Source: an uncultured Alphaproteobacteria bacterium (GTDB lineage Bacteria; Pseudomonadota; Alphaproteobacteria; HIMB59; GCA-002718135). From it: a stretch of 34,815 nucleotides of DNA. The position numbers and the translations under genes are program-made. The DNA is taken from assembly GCA_902570155.1 (NCBI GenBank), contig CACFXU010000010.1:1-34815 (forward strand). The letters run 5' to 3'. The notes beneath the pieces were generated by a model. The model made no database searches. It was not told where the DNA came from and saw only the letters and a program-made list of their open reading frames with translations. Every line of letters begins with the position of its first letter. Within the stretch, counting starts at the first letter, position 1. Of this stretch, positions 15,578-25,348 are shown piece by piece.

Positions 15578-16873
15578 ATGAATCTTACTATAGTTGGTAC
15601 CGGTTATGTTGGGTTAGTAACAGGAGCATGCTTTGCCGAATTTGGTTATTCTGTAACGTGTATTGACAAAGATATTAAACGCCTTGAAATGCTTAAATCA
15701 GGAAAGTGCCCATTTTTTGAACCTGGTATGGATGACCTTTTAGACAAGCATATTAATAAAACAAAGTTAATATCTTTTGAATCAAATATTAAAAATAACT
15801 TAGATAATACTGATATAATTTTTATTACTGTAGGAACTCCAACAAGAAGATTAGAGGATGATGCTGATTTAAGTTTTGTCTATCAAGTTGCTGAAGAAAT
15901 TGCTCACAACATAAAAAAATATTCTTTGGTTGTAACTAAGTCTACTGTTCCAGTTGGAACTACTAGGGAGGTTAAAAAAATTATTGCAAATAAAGTTGAT
16001 CAAAAATTTTTTGATGTTGTATCCAATCCAGAATTTCTTCGAGAGGGATCTGCAATCAATGATTTTATTAGACCAGATAGAATAGTTATTGGAGTAGAGA
16101 ATGAAAAATCTGAAAATATAATGAGAGAACTTTATAGACCATTATTTCTTAAAGAAACTCCAATTGTGTCTACTTCATTAGAAACATCTGAGATTATTAA
16201 ATATGCATCCAATAGTTTTCTAGCAACAAAAATAGCCTTTATTAATGAGGTTGCTGATTTATGCGAAGTTGTTGGTGCTGATGTTCAGCAAGTTGCCTAT
16301 GCAATGGGTATAGATAAAAGAATTGGGTCTAAATTTTTGAATGCTGGACCGGGATTTGGCGGTTCATGTTTTCCAAAAGATGTTAAAGCTTTTGCTTCAA
16401 CTGCTAAAAACAAAAATATTGATCTATCAATTATTAATGCTGTTAATAAATCTAACAAAGATCGCATAATAAAAATTTCAGATAAATTATTTTCAAACAT
16501 TGAGGATAAATCTACTATTTGTTTTCTTGGTTTAAGTTTCAAGCCTAATACTGATGATGTTAGGGACTCTACTTCTATGAAAATTGCATCTAAACTATTT
16601 GAAAAAGGATATAATGTTCAATGTTATGATCCTGAAGCAATGAATAATGCAAAAAAAGAAAATTCAAATCTTATTTATTTCAATTCTGCTTATGAGGCTT
16701 GTGAAGGAGCATCGGCAATTATTATCGGCACAGAATGGAATGAATTTAGGGCATTAAATTTCAAAAAAATATCAAAAATTTTAAAAGAAAAAATAATTTT
16801 TGATCTAAGAAATATTTATATCCCTGATGATTTAAAAGAATTGGGATTTAAATACTATGGAACTGGAAAATAA
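15578..16873 (+). CDS. ugd: UDP-glucose 6-dehydrogenase
   Basis: A 431-residue cytoplasmic enzyme making UDP-glucuronate from UDP-glucose by two NAD+ oxidations. Seen: the N-terminal Rossmann motif TIVGTGYVGLVTGACFAEFG, STVPVGTT, the substrate motif NPEFLREGSAINDF, the catalytic-Cys motif GPGFGGSCFPKD (Cys about 262), and the C-terminal GLSFKPNTDDVRDS. Full length. It overlaps the next gene, a phosphohexomutase, by 17 bases, so together they feed sugar-nucleotide precursors of envelope or extracellular polysaccharide. Divergent from the desaturase-like gene across 116 bases. Confidence 0.96.
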   Translation: MNLTIVGTGYVGLVTGACFAEFGYSVTCIDKDIKRLEMLKSGKCPFFEPGMDDLLDKHINKTKLISFESNIKNNLDNTDIIFITVGTPTRRLEDDADLSFVYQVAEEIAHNIKKYSLVVTKSTVPVGTTREVKKIIANKVDQKFFDVVSNPEFLREGSAINDFIRPDRIVIGVENEKSENIMRELYRPLFLKETPIVSTSLETSEIIKYASNSFLATKIAFINEVADLCEVVGADVQQVAYAMGIDKRIGSKFLNAGPGFGGSCFPKDVKAFASTAKNKNIDLSIINAVNKSNKDRIIKISDKLFSNIEDKSTICFLGLSFKPNTDDVRDSTSMKIASKLFEKGYNVQCYDPEAMNNAKKENSNLIYFNSAYEACEGASAIIIGTEWNEFRALNFKKISKILKEKIIFDLRNIYIPDDLKELGFKYYGTGK

Positions 16874-18263
16874 ACTGAAAATTGAAAATTTTGATAAAGA
16901 GGTCCTAAGAGAGTATGACATTAGAGGTGTGGTTGGACATAATATCAATCAAAATACTGCCTATACGATAGGAAGAACATTTGGATACACTGTAATTAAA
17001 CGATTACAATCTAATACAATAGCTACTGGTTATGATGGAAGATTAACATCACCAGATTTACATCAAGCTCTTTGTGAAGGATTAAAAGACGCTGGAGCAA
17101 AAGTTATCAATATTGGTATGGGGCCAACTCCAATGACTTATTTCGCTCATTATCATTTTGAAGCGGATGCTGTCATAATGGTTACGGGATCACACAACCC
17201 TTCAGAATATAATGGTTTTAAAATGGTTCTAGCTAAACACTCCTTTTATGCTGAAGACATCCAAAGCCTTCAAAAAATAATTGATCAAGCTTCCATTAAA
17301 TTAGCACAAGGTGAGATTATTAATAAAGATATTAAACTAGATTATACCAAAAGATTATTACAAAATATTAATCTCAATAAGAAAATAAAAATTGCTTGGG
17401 ATATTGGTAATGGCGCAATGGGAGCAGTCATTAAAGAAATTACGGATAATTTAAAAAACTCTGAAAACATTTTAATAAATGAAAAAGTTGATGGAAATTT
17501 TCCAAATCATCATCCAGACCCTACTGTTCCAGACAATATGAAGCAATTAATAAAAGCAGTTCAAGATAATCATTGCGACATAGGCCTTGCTTTTGATGGA
17601 GATGGAGATCGTTTAGGTGTTGTAGATAATTTGGGACATTTAGTTTGGGCAGATCAATACATGTTATTACTTTGCACGGAAATTACAAATTTATATGATA
17701 ATCCAAAAATAATTATGGATGTTAAATGCAGCAAAGTATTTTTTGATGAGGCAAAAAAACTCAACTGTGATCCAATAATGTCTAAAACTGGCCACTCACC
17801 TATTAAAGAAAAAATGAAAGAATTGAACTCTCCATTATCTGGAGAAATGAGTGGGCATGTTTGCTACGCTGATGATTTTTATGGTTATGATGATGCTATG
17901 TACGTTGCATTGCGTTTATTAAGAATATTATGTAGCCAGGAAAAATCATTAAATGAATTAATTAATGTTTATCCAAAAACATTTTCAACACCAGAAACAA
18001 GATTTGATGTTGATGAAACAAAAAAATTTTTGATTATTGACGAAATTAAAGACAGAATAAAAAATACAGATGGTAAAATAATTGACATTGATGGCATAAG
18101 AGTTGAAAATAATAATGGATGGTTTCTAATGAGAGCTAGTAACACTCAAAACCAATTGACATGTAGAGCAGAGTCAACCTCTCAAGAAGGTCTTAAATCT
18201 CTAATAGAAATTATCGAAAATCAATTATCTTTAAGTGGCGTAAATTATAAATTTACAATCTAA
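16857..18263 (+). CDS. Phosphomannomutase/phosphoglucomutase
   Basis: A 468-residue alpha-D-phosphohexomutase (AlgC/ManB group) interconverting hexose 1- and 6-phosphates. Seen: early FDKEVLREYDIRGVVG, the phosphoserine loop VTGSHNPSEYNGFK (Ser about 104), the Mg2+ loop AFDGDGDRLGVVD, the sugar-binding GEMSGH and the phosphate-binding RASNTQNQLTCRAES. Length matches AlgC-type enzymes. The start overlaps ugd, giving translational coupling and a shared role in GDP- or UDP-sugar supply. Its 3' end overlaps the convergent carboxypeptidase gene by 11 bases. Confidence 0.93.
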   Translation: MELENKLKIENFDKEVLREYDIRGVVGHNINQNTAYTIGRTFGYTVIKRLQSNTIATGYDGRLTSPDLHQALCEGLKDAGAKVINIGMGPTPMTYFAHYHFEADAVIMVTGSHNPSEYNGFKMVLAKHSFYAEDIQSLQKIIDQASIKLAQGEIINKDIKLDYTKRLLQNINLNKKIKIAWDIGNGAMGAVIKEITDNLKNSENILINEKVDGNFPNHHPDPTVPDNMKQLIKAVQDNHCDIGLAFDGDGDRLGVVDNLGHLVWADQYMLLLCTEITNLYDNPKIIMDVKCSKVFFDEAKKLNCDPIMSKTGHSPIKEKMKELNSPLSGEMSGHVCYADDFYGYDDAMYVALRLLRILCSQEKSLNELINVYPKTFSTPETRFDVDETKKFLIIDEIKDRIKNTDGKIIDIDGIRVENNNGWFLMRASNTQNQLTCRAESTSQEGLKSLIEIIENQLSLSGVNYKFTI

Positions 18264-19356
18264 CAAAACAATCACGGTTATATTTTTTTAGTCTTTTACA
18301 AGCTGTATATGCTTCTTTTTTAGAAAAATTTTCAAATCTAGATTCATAAAGTTGTTTGCCGCTAACTTTTACGAGAACTACATTTGAGATTTTATCTTTT
18401 GTAGAAACTGGATATTTACTTTTAATTAATTTAATTTGTTTTTCAGCATTATTTCTATATTTAAATGTTCCAACAACAATTGAATAATTATTTTTTTTAA
18501 CCTCTTTTACTTCTACTTCCTTTTTAACAATTTCTTTTTTATTATCATTTATTTTTATATTTAATTCAGCAAATTCTTTATCCATTATAATTTTAAGAGA
18601 TTTATTTCTTTGGCTCCCAGTATCGCCTCCAAAAATTATACCGATGAGTCTTTTATTGTCCCTTACAGCGGAAAAAGCTAATTGAAAACCAGATGCCTTT
18701 ATATACCCCGTTTTAATTCCATCTGCCCCCTCATAACTGAGCATTAATTTATTATGAGTTTTGTAAGTTTTACCTTTGTAAGAAAACTTTGTATTACTGA
18801 ACAATTTATATTCATTTGGAAAATTTGTAATAAGCTTATGACATAGTTTTGAAATATCTCTTGCAGTTGTTAATTGAGCTCTATTAGGAAGACCAGATGC
18901 ATTCTTAAATGTTGTATCGCTCATACCAAGATTTTTTGCATATTGAGTCATAAGTTTTGCAAATTCTTTTTCATTTCCTGCTATGTTTTCTGCTACCACA
19001 GTAGCTACATCATTTGCCGATTTAATTATAAGTGCATTAACAGCATCTCTTACTTTAATGCTTGAACCTTCTTCTAAATATAACTTGCTTGGTGATCTTG
19101 ATGCAGCAACGCTTGATACATTCAATTGACTATCGAAGCTTAGATTTCCTTTTTTAATGTAATCAAATACAATGTATAAAGTCATTATTTTTGTAAGGGA
19201 TGCTGGATAATTTCTAGTGTCAGCATTGACCTCAAATAAAACTTCTTCAGTATCAAAATCGATTACTATAGCTGCTTTTTTAGCAAATATATTTGATGAA
19301 AAACTTAATATGAAAAAACTATTTAAAATTATGATTAATAATAAATTTTTTTTCAT
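18253..19356 (-). CDS. D-alanyl-D-alanine carboxypeptidase with SPOR domain
   Basis: A 367-residue periplasmic PBP5/6-type enzyme that trims the terminal D-Ala from peptidoglycan pentapeptides. Signal peptide at residues 1-25 (MKKN, hydrophobic run, SSNIFAKKA). Active-site motifs are SLTK (about 54-57), SAN (about 114-116) and KTG (about 215-217). After a Lys/Glu-rich linker (about 265-290) comes a SPOR domain, starting NYSIVVGTFKYRNNAEKQ, which binds denuded septal glycan. E. coli PBP5 instead ends in an amphipathic membrane anchor, so localisation here is probably through SPOR, as in other alphaproteobacteria. Divergent from clpS. Confidence 0.92.
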   Translation of the reverse strand: MKKNLLLIIILNSFFILSFSSNIFAKKAAIVIDFDTEEVLFEVNADTRNYPASLTKIMTLYIVFDYIKKGNLSFDSQLNVSSVAASRSPSKLYLEEGSSIKVRDAVNALIIKSANDVATVVAENIAGNEKEFAKLMTQYAKNLGMSDTTFKNASGLPNRAQLTTARDISKLCHKLITNFPNEYKLFSNTKFSYKGKTYKTHNKLMLSYEGADGIKTGYIKASGFQLAFSAVRDNKRLIGIIFGGDTGSQRNKSLKIIMDKEFAELNIKINDNKKEIVKKEVEVKEVKKNNYSIVVGTFKYRNNAEKQIKLIKSKYPVSTKDKISNVVLVKVSGKQLYESRFENFSKKEAYTACKRLKKYNRDCFVRL

Positions 19357-19439
19357 TTTTCTTTGATTAACATAAGATTTTCGATGCTTTCAAACATAAA
19401 AATACTTTAAAATATCTCAAAACATATTATTTAATAAAT

Positions 19440-19772
19440 ATGGCTAATGAAGATCAAAATAACAATAATAATGAGGATTTTCAAAGGGGTCTATTATTAG
19501 ATACTAAACCAAAAACAAAAAAACCTTCTATGTATAATGTCTTATTATTAAATGATGATTATACTCCAATGGAATTTGTCGTAATGGTTTTAGAAAAAAT
19601 ATTTAATAAAAAACAAGAAGAGGCAACGCAAATTATGCTACATGTTCATAAAAATGGTATTGGAGTGTGTGGAACATTTACGTATGAGGTAGCGGAGTCT
19701 AAATGTAAATCGGTAATGGATATGGCAAAAAAAAATGAACATCCTTTACAATGTACAATGGAAAAAAGTTAA
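19440..19772 (+). CDS. clpS: ClpS N-end-rule adaptor
   Basis: A 110-residue adaptor delivering N-degron substrates to ClpAP. After an Asn-rich flexible tail (residues 1-30) the core reads [25 protein letters not shown]. This contains the NDD..TPMEFV substrate-pocket residues, followed by [21 protein letters not shown]. The C-terminus is QCTMEKS. The stop overlaps the clpA ATG (TAATG), the usual clpS-clpA arrangement in proteobacteria, giving coordinated synthesis of adaptor and unfoldase. Confidence 0.96.
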   Translation: MANEDQNNNNNEDFQRGLLLDTKPKTKKPSMYNVLLLNDDYTPMEFVVMVLEKIFNKKQEEATQIMLHVHKNGIGVCGTFTYEVAESKCKSVMDMAKKNEHPLQCTMEKS

Positions 19773-22045
19773 TGCTGTCACAAAATCTAGAAAAAACATT
19801 AAGAGAAGCATATCAATTAGCAACTAACTATAAGCATGAGTATGTCACTCTAGAGCATCTTTTATATTCTCTTTTAGAAGATCAAGATGCGATAAGTGTA
19901 CTTAAAGCATGTGCAGTTGATATTTCAAATTTAAAAGAAAATGTTGAAAAATTTATCATTAATGATTTAGAAAATCTTAAAGAAAATTTTACAGGCGAGC
20001 CAAAATTAACAAATGGTTTTCAAAGAGTTTTACAAAGAGCTGCTATACACGTGCAATCGAGTGGAAGAGAGAGTGTTACAGGAGCTAACATGATTGTAGC
20101 TTTATTTTCTGAGAAAGAAAGTCATGCTGTATATTTTCTTCATCAACAAAAAATGAGTAGATTAGATGCGGTTCAATATATTTCACATGGTATTTCAAAA
20201 GCTAACGAAAACTTTGAAAATGAAGAATTTGTAGATAGTCAAACAAATGATAAAAATACACAACAAAAACCGAAAAGTGCTTTAGGTCAATTTTGTATAA
20301 ATCTTAATGAAAAATCAAAAGATGGTAAAATCGATAAGCTCATTGGTAGAAGCAAAGAATTAGATAGAACAATTCAAATTTTATGCAGAAGACAAAAAAA
20401 TAATCCTTTATTTGTCGGAGACCCTGGTGTTGGAAAAACAGCAATTGCTGAAGGTTTAGCAAAAAGAATTACAGAAAAAAAAGTACCTAAAATTATGGAA
20501 GACGCTGTAATTTATTCTTTAGATATGGGCGCATTACTAGCAGGTACAAGATACAGGGGTGATTTTGAAGAAAGATTAAAAGCTGTTCTTAAAGAATTAC
20601 AAAAGAAAGATAAAGCCGTTCTATTTATCGATGAAATACACACAGTTATAGGGGCAGGAGCAACGAGTGGAGGCTCAATGGATGCCAGTAATTTATTAAA
20701 ACCGTCTCTAGGAAATGGTACTCTTAAATGTATTGGATCAACAACATATAAGGAATTTAAAAATTATTTTGAGAAAGACAGAGCTTTAGTACGAAGATTC
20801 CAAAAAATTGATGTCAAGGAACCATCAAAAGATGAGACTGTAAAGATTCTTGAGGGGTTAAAAACGTACTATGAAGAACATCATAATATTAAATATTCAC
20901 CAGAAGCAATTATTAGTGCAGTTGAGTTATCGAATAAATATATCGGTGATAGAAAGCTTCCAGATAAAGCTATTGATGTTATCGATGAAGCAGGAGCCTC
21001 TCAATACTTATTACCAGAAGAAAAGAGAAAAAAAATTATTCTTTCCAAAGATATTGAAGCAGTAGTTGCTTTAATGGCTAGAATTCCAACAAAATCTGTT
21101 AATCAAAGTGATAAGAACAGTTTAAAAAATTTAGAGAGAGATTTGAAAAATTTTGTCTTTGGTCAAGACAAGGCCATCGAAGAATTATCATCTTCCATTA
21201 AGTTGGCAAGAGCAGGACTAAGAGAAGATGGAAAGCCAATTGGCTCCTATTTATTTTCTGGGCCTACAGGAGTAGGGAAGACTGAGGTAGCTAAACAATT
21301 AAGTAATACACTTGGTATTAAACTTCTTAGATTTGATATGTCAGAATATATGGAGCGTCATACAGTGAGCAGACTTATTGGAGCCCCTCCTGGTTACGTA
21401 GGTTTCGACCAAGGTGGATTATTAACTGATGGAGTCGATCAAAATCCTCATTGTGTATTGCTTTTGGATGAAATTGAAAAAGCCCACTATGATTTATTCA
21501 ACATTCTTTTACAAGTAATGGATTATGGAAAACTAACTGATCACAATGGTAAGACGATAGATTTCAGAAACGTTATATTAATTATGACAACTAATGCCGG
21601 TGCAATTGATGTATCTAAAAACAAAATTGGTTTTAATGCAAAAAGATCTAACGATGATAGTAGTGATGCAATAAATAGAATTTTTTCACCAGAATTTAGA
21701 AATCGTATCGACTCAATTATTCATTTTAATCATTTATCTAAAAATATTGTACTTTCGATAGTAGATAAATTTATTATAGAAATTGAAGCACAACTCGAAG
21801 ATAAAGGAGTTTCATTATCAATTAATAAAGAAGCAAAAGAATTTTTAGCTGAAGAGGGTTATGATGAAGTATACGGTGCTAGAGAATTAGGCAGAGTTAT
21901 ACAAGAAAAAGTTAAAAAACCGATGGCTGAAGAACTTATCTTTGGTAAACTAGCTAAAGGTGGACATGTTGAAATTACATGTAAAGATAAAAAAATTAAC
22001 TTTGAATTTTCTAATAAACAAGAAGTAAAAAAAGAATTAGCCTAA
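19772..22045 (+). CDS. clpA: ClpA ATPase subunit of ClpAP protease
   Basis: A 757-residue AAA+ unfoldase. I place the start at 19772 ([13 protein letters not shown], the normal ClpA N-terminus) rather than 19751, because it is preceded by GGAAAAAAG and forms a TAATG junction with clpS. Order: N-domain (1-150), D1 with Walker A GDPGVGKTA and Walker B VLFIDEIH, a linker, then D2 with Walker A GPTGVGKTE and Walker B LLLDEIEKAH. The ClpP-docking loop is visible as NKIGFNA in D2. No M-domain is present, which separates it from ClpB. clpP is not in the window. Confidence 0.96.
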   Translation: MLSQNLEKTLREAYQLATNYKHEYVTLEHLLYSLLEDQDAISVLKACAVDISNLKENVEKFIINDLENLKENFTGEPKLTNGFQRVLQRAAIHVQSSGRESVTGANMIVALFSEKESHAVYFLHQQKMSRLDAVQYISHGISKANENFENEEFVDSQTNDKNTQQKPKSALGQFCINLNEKSKDGKIDKLIGRSKELDRTIQILCRRQKNNPLFVGDPGVGKTAIAEGLAKRITEKKVPKIMEDAVIYSLDMGALLAGTRYRGDFEERLKAVLKELQKKDKAVLFIDEIHTVIGAGATSGGSMDASNLLKPSLGNGTLKCIGSTTYKEFKNYFEKDRALVRRFQKIDVKEPSKDETVKILEGLKTYYEEHHNIKYSPEAIISAVELSNKYIGDRKLPDKAIDVIDEAGASQYLLPEEKRKKIILSKDIEAVVALMARIPTKSVNQSDKNSLKNLERDLKNFVFGQDKAIEELSSSIKLARAGLREDGKPIGSYLFSGPTGVGKTEVAKQLSNTLGIKLLRFDMSEYMERHTVSRLIGAPPGYVGFDQGGLLTDGVDQNPHCVLLLDEIEKAHYDLFNILLQVMDYGKLTDHNGKTIDFRNVILIMTTNAGAIDVSKNKIGFNAKRSNDDSSDAINRIFSPEFRNRIDSIIHFNHLSKNIVLSIVDKFIIEIEAQLEDKGVSLSINKEAKEFLAEEGYDEVYGARELGRVIQEKVKKPMAEELIFGKLAKGGHVEITCKDKKINFEFSNKQEVKKELA

Positions 22046-23175
22046 TTTTTGAAAGGAAGATAATCTTCTAATTTTTCTTTTTGATTGTCAATGAGTTGAC
22101 TTTCGTTATCAAGAAAATTTTGAATAGCTTTGCTAAATTCTTGATCTTTAATCCAGTGAGCACTCCATGTTTTTGTAGGCGCATAACCTCTTTGTAATTT
22201 ATGCTCACCTTGAGCGCCTGCTTCTACAATTTGAATCTTATTTTGAATTGCGTATTCAATTGCTTGATAATAACAGAGTTCAAAATGTAAAAATGGCACT
22301 TCATATTTTGATCCCCATAATCGTCCATACAAATGAGTTTTACTTAGAAAATTAATTGCAGAAGCAACCATTTTATCTTCTTGATAAGCCATTATAAGCA
22401 ATATTTTATTTTTAAAATTCTGTAATATTTCAAAGAAAAATTCTTTAGTTAAATAAGTAGAACCCCATTTTCTTCCTGTTGTATCCAAATAACAATCATA
22501 AAAAAAATTTATATGCTCTTCTTTAATATCATCTCCATTAAGTAATTTTACATTTAAATTATTATTTTCAATACACTGTCTTTCTCGCCTAATAATTTTT
22601 CTTTTTCTTGAGGATAAGTCATTTAAGAATTCATTAAAATTTTTGTATTCATTATTGTTCCAATGAAATTGTATTCCTGATCTAACCATAATATTATCAA
22701 TACCATTCCAATTTGATGCATCATTGATAAAATTAAAATGTAGAGAAGAAACATTTATTTTTTTTGCCTCTTGTATAATATTATTAATTACCTGAATTTT
22801 CTTTCCCTTTTTATCTTTTACTGATTTGTTTAAAACAATTCTATCACCAGTTACTGGTGTAAATGGTATTGCAGATTGAAGTTTTGGATAATAATTTATT
22901 CCATATCGATGATAGGCATCAGCCCAAGAATGATCAAAAATATATTCTCCGAAAGAATGGTTTTTTATGTAAAGAGGACATAATGAGATAATTTTATCAT
23001 TTTCTTTTTCAATATAATGATATGATTGCCAACCTGTTTTGGTATTTGCACTATTACTTTTTTCTAAAGCATGAAGAAATTCATATTGTAAGAATGGATG
23101 ATCATTTCCAACACATTCATTCCATTCAGAACTTTTAATGTTACTGAGCGAAGAGCAAAAAAAATGTTCACTCAT
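22042..23175 (-). CDS. FemAB-like / DUF482 (COG3146) acyltransferase-fold protein
   Basis: A 377-residue protein of the 'peptidogalycan biosynthesis/recognition' FemAB-like family (PF04339). This has a double GNAT-like fold. Seen: PFLQYEFLHALEKS near the N-terminus, YIFDHSWADAYHRYG, FTPVTGDRIVL, LSSRKRKIIRRER, FYDCYLDTTGRKWGSTYLT, and EAGAQGEHKLQRGYAPTKTWSAHWI near the end. This string is typical of the family, whose biochemical role is not established. Its stop overlaps the clpA stop by four bases on the opposite strand. It follows the RidA gene by ten bases, so the two are probably co-transcribed. Confidence 0.85.
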   Translation of the reverse strand: MSEHFFCSSLSNIKSSEWNECVGNDHPFLQYEFLHALEKSNSANTKTGWQSYHYIEKENDKIISLCPLYIKNHSFGEYIFDHSWADAYHRYGINYYPKLQSAIPFTPVTGDRIVLNKSVKDKKGKKIQVINNIIQEAKKINVSSLHFNFINDASNWNGIDNIMVRSGIQFHWNNNEYKNFNEFLNDLSSRKRKIIRRERQCIENNNLNVKLLNGDDIKEEHINFFYDCYLDTTGRKWGSTYLTKEFFFEILQNFKNKILLIMAYQEDKMVASAINFLSKTHLYGRLWGSKYEVPFLHFELCYYQAIEYAIQNKIQIVEAGAQGEHKLQRGYAPTKTWSAHWIKDQEFSKAIQNFLDNESQLIDNQKEKLEDYLPFKN

Positions 23176-23185
23176 TTTGAGTACG

Positions 23186-23650
23186 CTATTTAATTTTAAT
23201 TATTGCGTCTATTTCAACAGAAATATTGAGAGGAAGAGCATTTGATCCAACTGCGAACCGTGCATGTCTTCCTTTGTCACCAAAAATACTAACTAATAAA
23301 TCTGATGCTCCATTTATAATTTTAGGTTGATCAGTAAAGTTATCATTACAATTAACAAAACCCCCAAGTTTCAAAAAGGTATCTAATCTGTCCCAATCTC
23401 CATTTATTGATGTTTTTAAAGCAGCGATAATATTAATGCAGCAAATTTCAGCAGCTTTAATTCCTTCTTCCTCAGAAATATCTTCACCAACTTTTCCACT
23501 ATACAAAATTTTACCATCTATTACTGGTCCTTGACCTGATACATAAACAGTACTATCTGAAAGTTTATAAGGTACGTAATTTGCAAGTGGTGTAGGCATA
23601 TCAGGAATATTTAAATCTAATTTCTTGATATTTTCTTCAAAGATGTGCAT
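23186..23650 (-). CDS. RidA/YjgF-YER057c-UK114 family protein
   Basis: A 154-residue protein of the RidA superfamily, in which many members hydrolyse reactive enamine/imine intermediates from PLP enzymes. I chose the ATG at 23650 (MHIFEENIKKL); a frame extension to 23692 would add a non-homologous stretch overlapping the divergent cyclophilin promoter. Seen: YVSGQGPV, AAEICCINIIAALK, FVNCNDNFTDQPKI and the C-terminal ARFAVGSNALPLNISVEID. The canonical catalytic Arg of RidA falls in the usual R-FAVG region. It is somewhat longer than E. coli RidA (128), which fits the YjgH/TdcF-like subgroup. First gene of a pair with the FemAB-like gene. Confidence 0.85.
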   Translation of the reverse strand: MHIFEENIKKLDLNIPDMPTPLANYVPYKLSDSTVYVSGQGPVIDGKILYSGKVGEDISEEEGIKAAEICCINIIAALKTSINGDWDRLDTFLKLGGFVNCNDNFTDQPKIINGASDLLVSIFGDKGRHARFAVGSNALPLNISVEIDAIIKIK

Positions 23651-23694
23651 TACATATATATAAAACAATTTGGGTGAAGGTAAAGAAAACAAAT

Positions 23695-24261
23695 ATGATT
23701 AAATTTAAAAAACTATTTATTTTCATCTTCATTTTCTCAATATTTTTAAAAGGAGAGATTTTAATGGCTGATGAAAAAAAAGATATTATCCATATGACAC
23801 TTAAAGATGGTATTGTTGTAATTGAGACAAAACCAGACGTAGCACCAAAACATGTTAAACAAATCAAGCAACTTATAGAAGAAGGACAGTATGATGGGGT
23901 TGTTTTTCATAGAGTTATAGATGGGTTTATGGCTCAGACAGGAGATGTAGAATTTGGGAATTCAAGTAATAATAGTTTTAACTTATCAAGGGCTGGTACA
24001 GGTGGATCAAAACTTCCTGATATAGAGGCTGAATTTTCATCAGAAAACCATGGAAGAGGAGCCGTGTCAATGGCAAGAGCACAAAACCCAAATAGTGCTA
24101 ACAGTCAATTTTTTATTTGTTTTAATGACTGCTCTTTTCTAGATGGTCAATATACTGTTTGGGCTCAAGTTACCGAAGGTATGGAATATGTAGATAATAT
24201 CACAAGAGGTGAACCACCTGCAGATCCAGATAAAATAATTAAAATGGAGATTATTAAATAA
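23695..24261 (+). CDS. Cyclophilin-type peptidyl-prolyl cis-trans isomerase (two plausible starts)
   Basis: Catalyses proline isomerisation in protein folding. The core has FHRVIDGFMAQTGD (catalytic Arg), SMARAQNPNSANSQFFICF and YTVWAQVTEGMEYVD, the usual alphaproteobacterial cyclophilin pattern. From 23695 the protein (188 residues) starts with MIKFKK and a hydrophobic run resembling a signal peptide or anchor. From 23764 (MADEKKD, 165 residues) it would be cytoplasmic, and that ATG has by far the better Shine-Dalgarno (AAAGGAGAG, eight bases before). I list the longer form because the hydrophobic stretch keeps the same frame. Both products may be made. Four bases separate it from the dipeptidase gene. 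Confidence 0.88.
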   Translation: MIKFKKLFIFIFIFSIFLKGEILMADEKKDIIHMTLKDGIVVIETKPDVAPKHVKQIKQLIEEGQYDGVVFHRVIDGFMAQTGDVEFGNSSNNSFNLSRAGTGGSKLPDIEAEFSSENHGRGAVSMARAQNPNSANSQFFICFNDCSFLDGQYTVWAQVTEGMEYVDNITRGEPPADPDKIIKMEIIK

Positions 24262-24265
24262 TTAA

Positions 24266-25348
24266 ATGTTTGTAGCTGACTTGCATAATGATCTTGTGCA
24301 AAGAGTTATCGAAGGTGAAGATGTTACAAAACTTACATCGCATGGGCATACGGACATACCAAGATTATTAAAATCTGAAATTGATTTAGAAATTTTAATT
24401 ATTTGGGTTTCAAGTAATTCTAAAGAACCAAATTTTTTTAAAAGAGCTGACAAAATGTATGATGAGATTGAAAGAATTTCATCACACAAAGAAATTGTCA
24501 TTCCAAAAAAACTCTCAGACATAAATGAGGCGATTAATAATAATAAGTTAATGCTTCCAATTTCAATGGAAGGTGGGGAGGGTTTAGAAAATGATATTAA
24601 TAATTTATATCATTTTATAGAAAGAGGTCTTTTCTATTTTGGCCCAACTTGGAATCATTCTTTGGAATGGGTTTCATCAAATTATGATGAGACATACAAT
24701 TCTTCAAAACTTAAAAGTCATGGTTTAAACAAATTTGGGAAAGAAGTAATTTCTATTTGCCAAGATAATAATGTGCTAATTGATGTTTCGCATATTGGAG
24801 AGAAAAGTTTTTGGGATATTGCATCAATTAGTACCAAACCTTTTATAGCCTCACATTCTAGTGTGTATAATTTGTGTCCTCATTTTCGTAATTTAAAAGA
24901 TGATCAAATTGAAGCAATCAAAAAAGTAAAAGGTTTGATTGGTCTTAATCCGTATCCTTTTTTTATTGATAAATCTTTTAAAGAGAGAGAAACTAAAGAA
25001 AGAAAAAAATATCTTGATGAACTAAATTCTATTGAAAGAAAATATTCTAACAAAACTTCCCAGTGGATAGCAAAACAACATTTTCTTCAAAAAAAATTAT
25101 CAGACATATGTCCAAGTATAGAAGTATTTGTTGATCATATTGAGTATGTAATTAATAAAATTGGAATTGATTATGTCGGAGTAGGTAGTGATTATGACGG
25201 CCTTGATTGTTTGCCAAATAAATGGAATGATTGTTTAAATCACATGATAATTCAAGAAAGTTTAGAAAAAAGAGGATATAAAAATACTGAAATTGAAAAA
25301 ATTATGGGAAAAAATACCTTAAGAGTTTTAGAAGAAATCGATAATTAA
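24266..25348 (+). CDS. Membrane-dipeptidase-family (renal dipeptidase, M19) peptidase
   Basis: A 360-residue zinc dipeptidase of the M19/amidohydrolase superfamily. Metal-site motifs are seen in order: DLHNDL (HxD, residues 5-10), the bridging Glu in ISMEGGEG (about 97), IDVSHIGEKSF (His about 174), ASHSS (His about 194), and VGVGSDYDG (Asp). No signal peptide is visible, so the protein is probably cytoplasmic despite the family name. It cleaves dipeptides, often with a D-residue at the C-terminal position, so it may recycle peptidoglycan or dietary peptides (inference). It follows the cyclophilin by four bases. Its last 21 bases overlap the convergent LysE-type gene. Confidence 0.88.
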   Translation: MFVADLHNDLVQRVIEGEDVTKLTSHGHTDIPRLLKSEIDLEILIIWVSSNSKEPNFFKRADKMYDEIERISSHKEIVIPKKLSDINEAINNNKLMLPISMEGGEGLENDINNLYHFIERGLFYFGPTWNHSLEWVSSNYDETYNSSKLKSHGLNKFGKEVISICQDNNVLIDVSHIGEKSFWDIASISTKPFIASHSSVYNLCPHFRNLKDDQIEAIKKVKGLIGLNPYPFFIDKSFKERETKERKKYLDELNSIERKYSNKTSQWIAKQHFLQKKLSDICPSIEVFVDHIEYVINKIGIDYVGVGSDYDGLDCLPNKWNDCLNHMIIQESLEKRGYKNTEIEKIMGKNTLRVLEEIDN

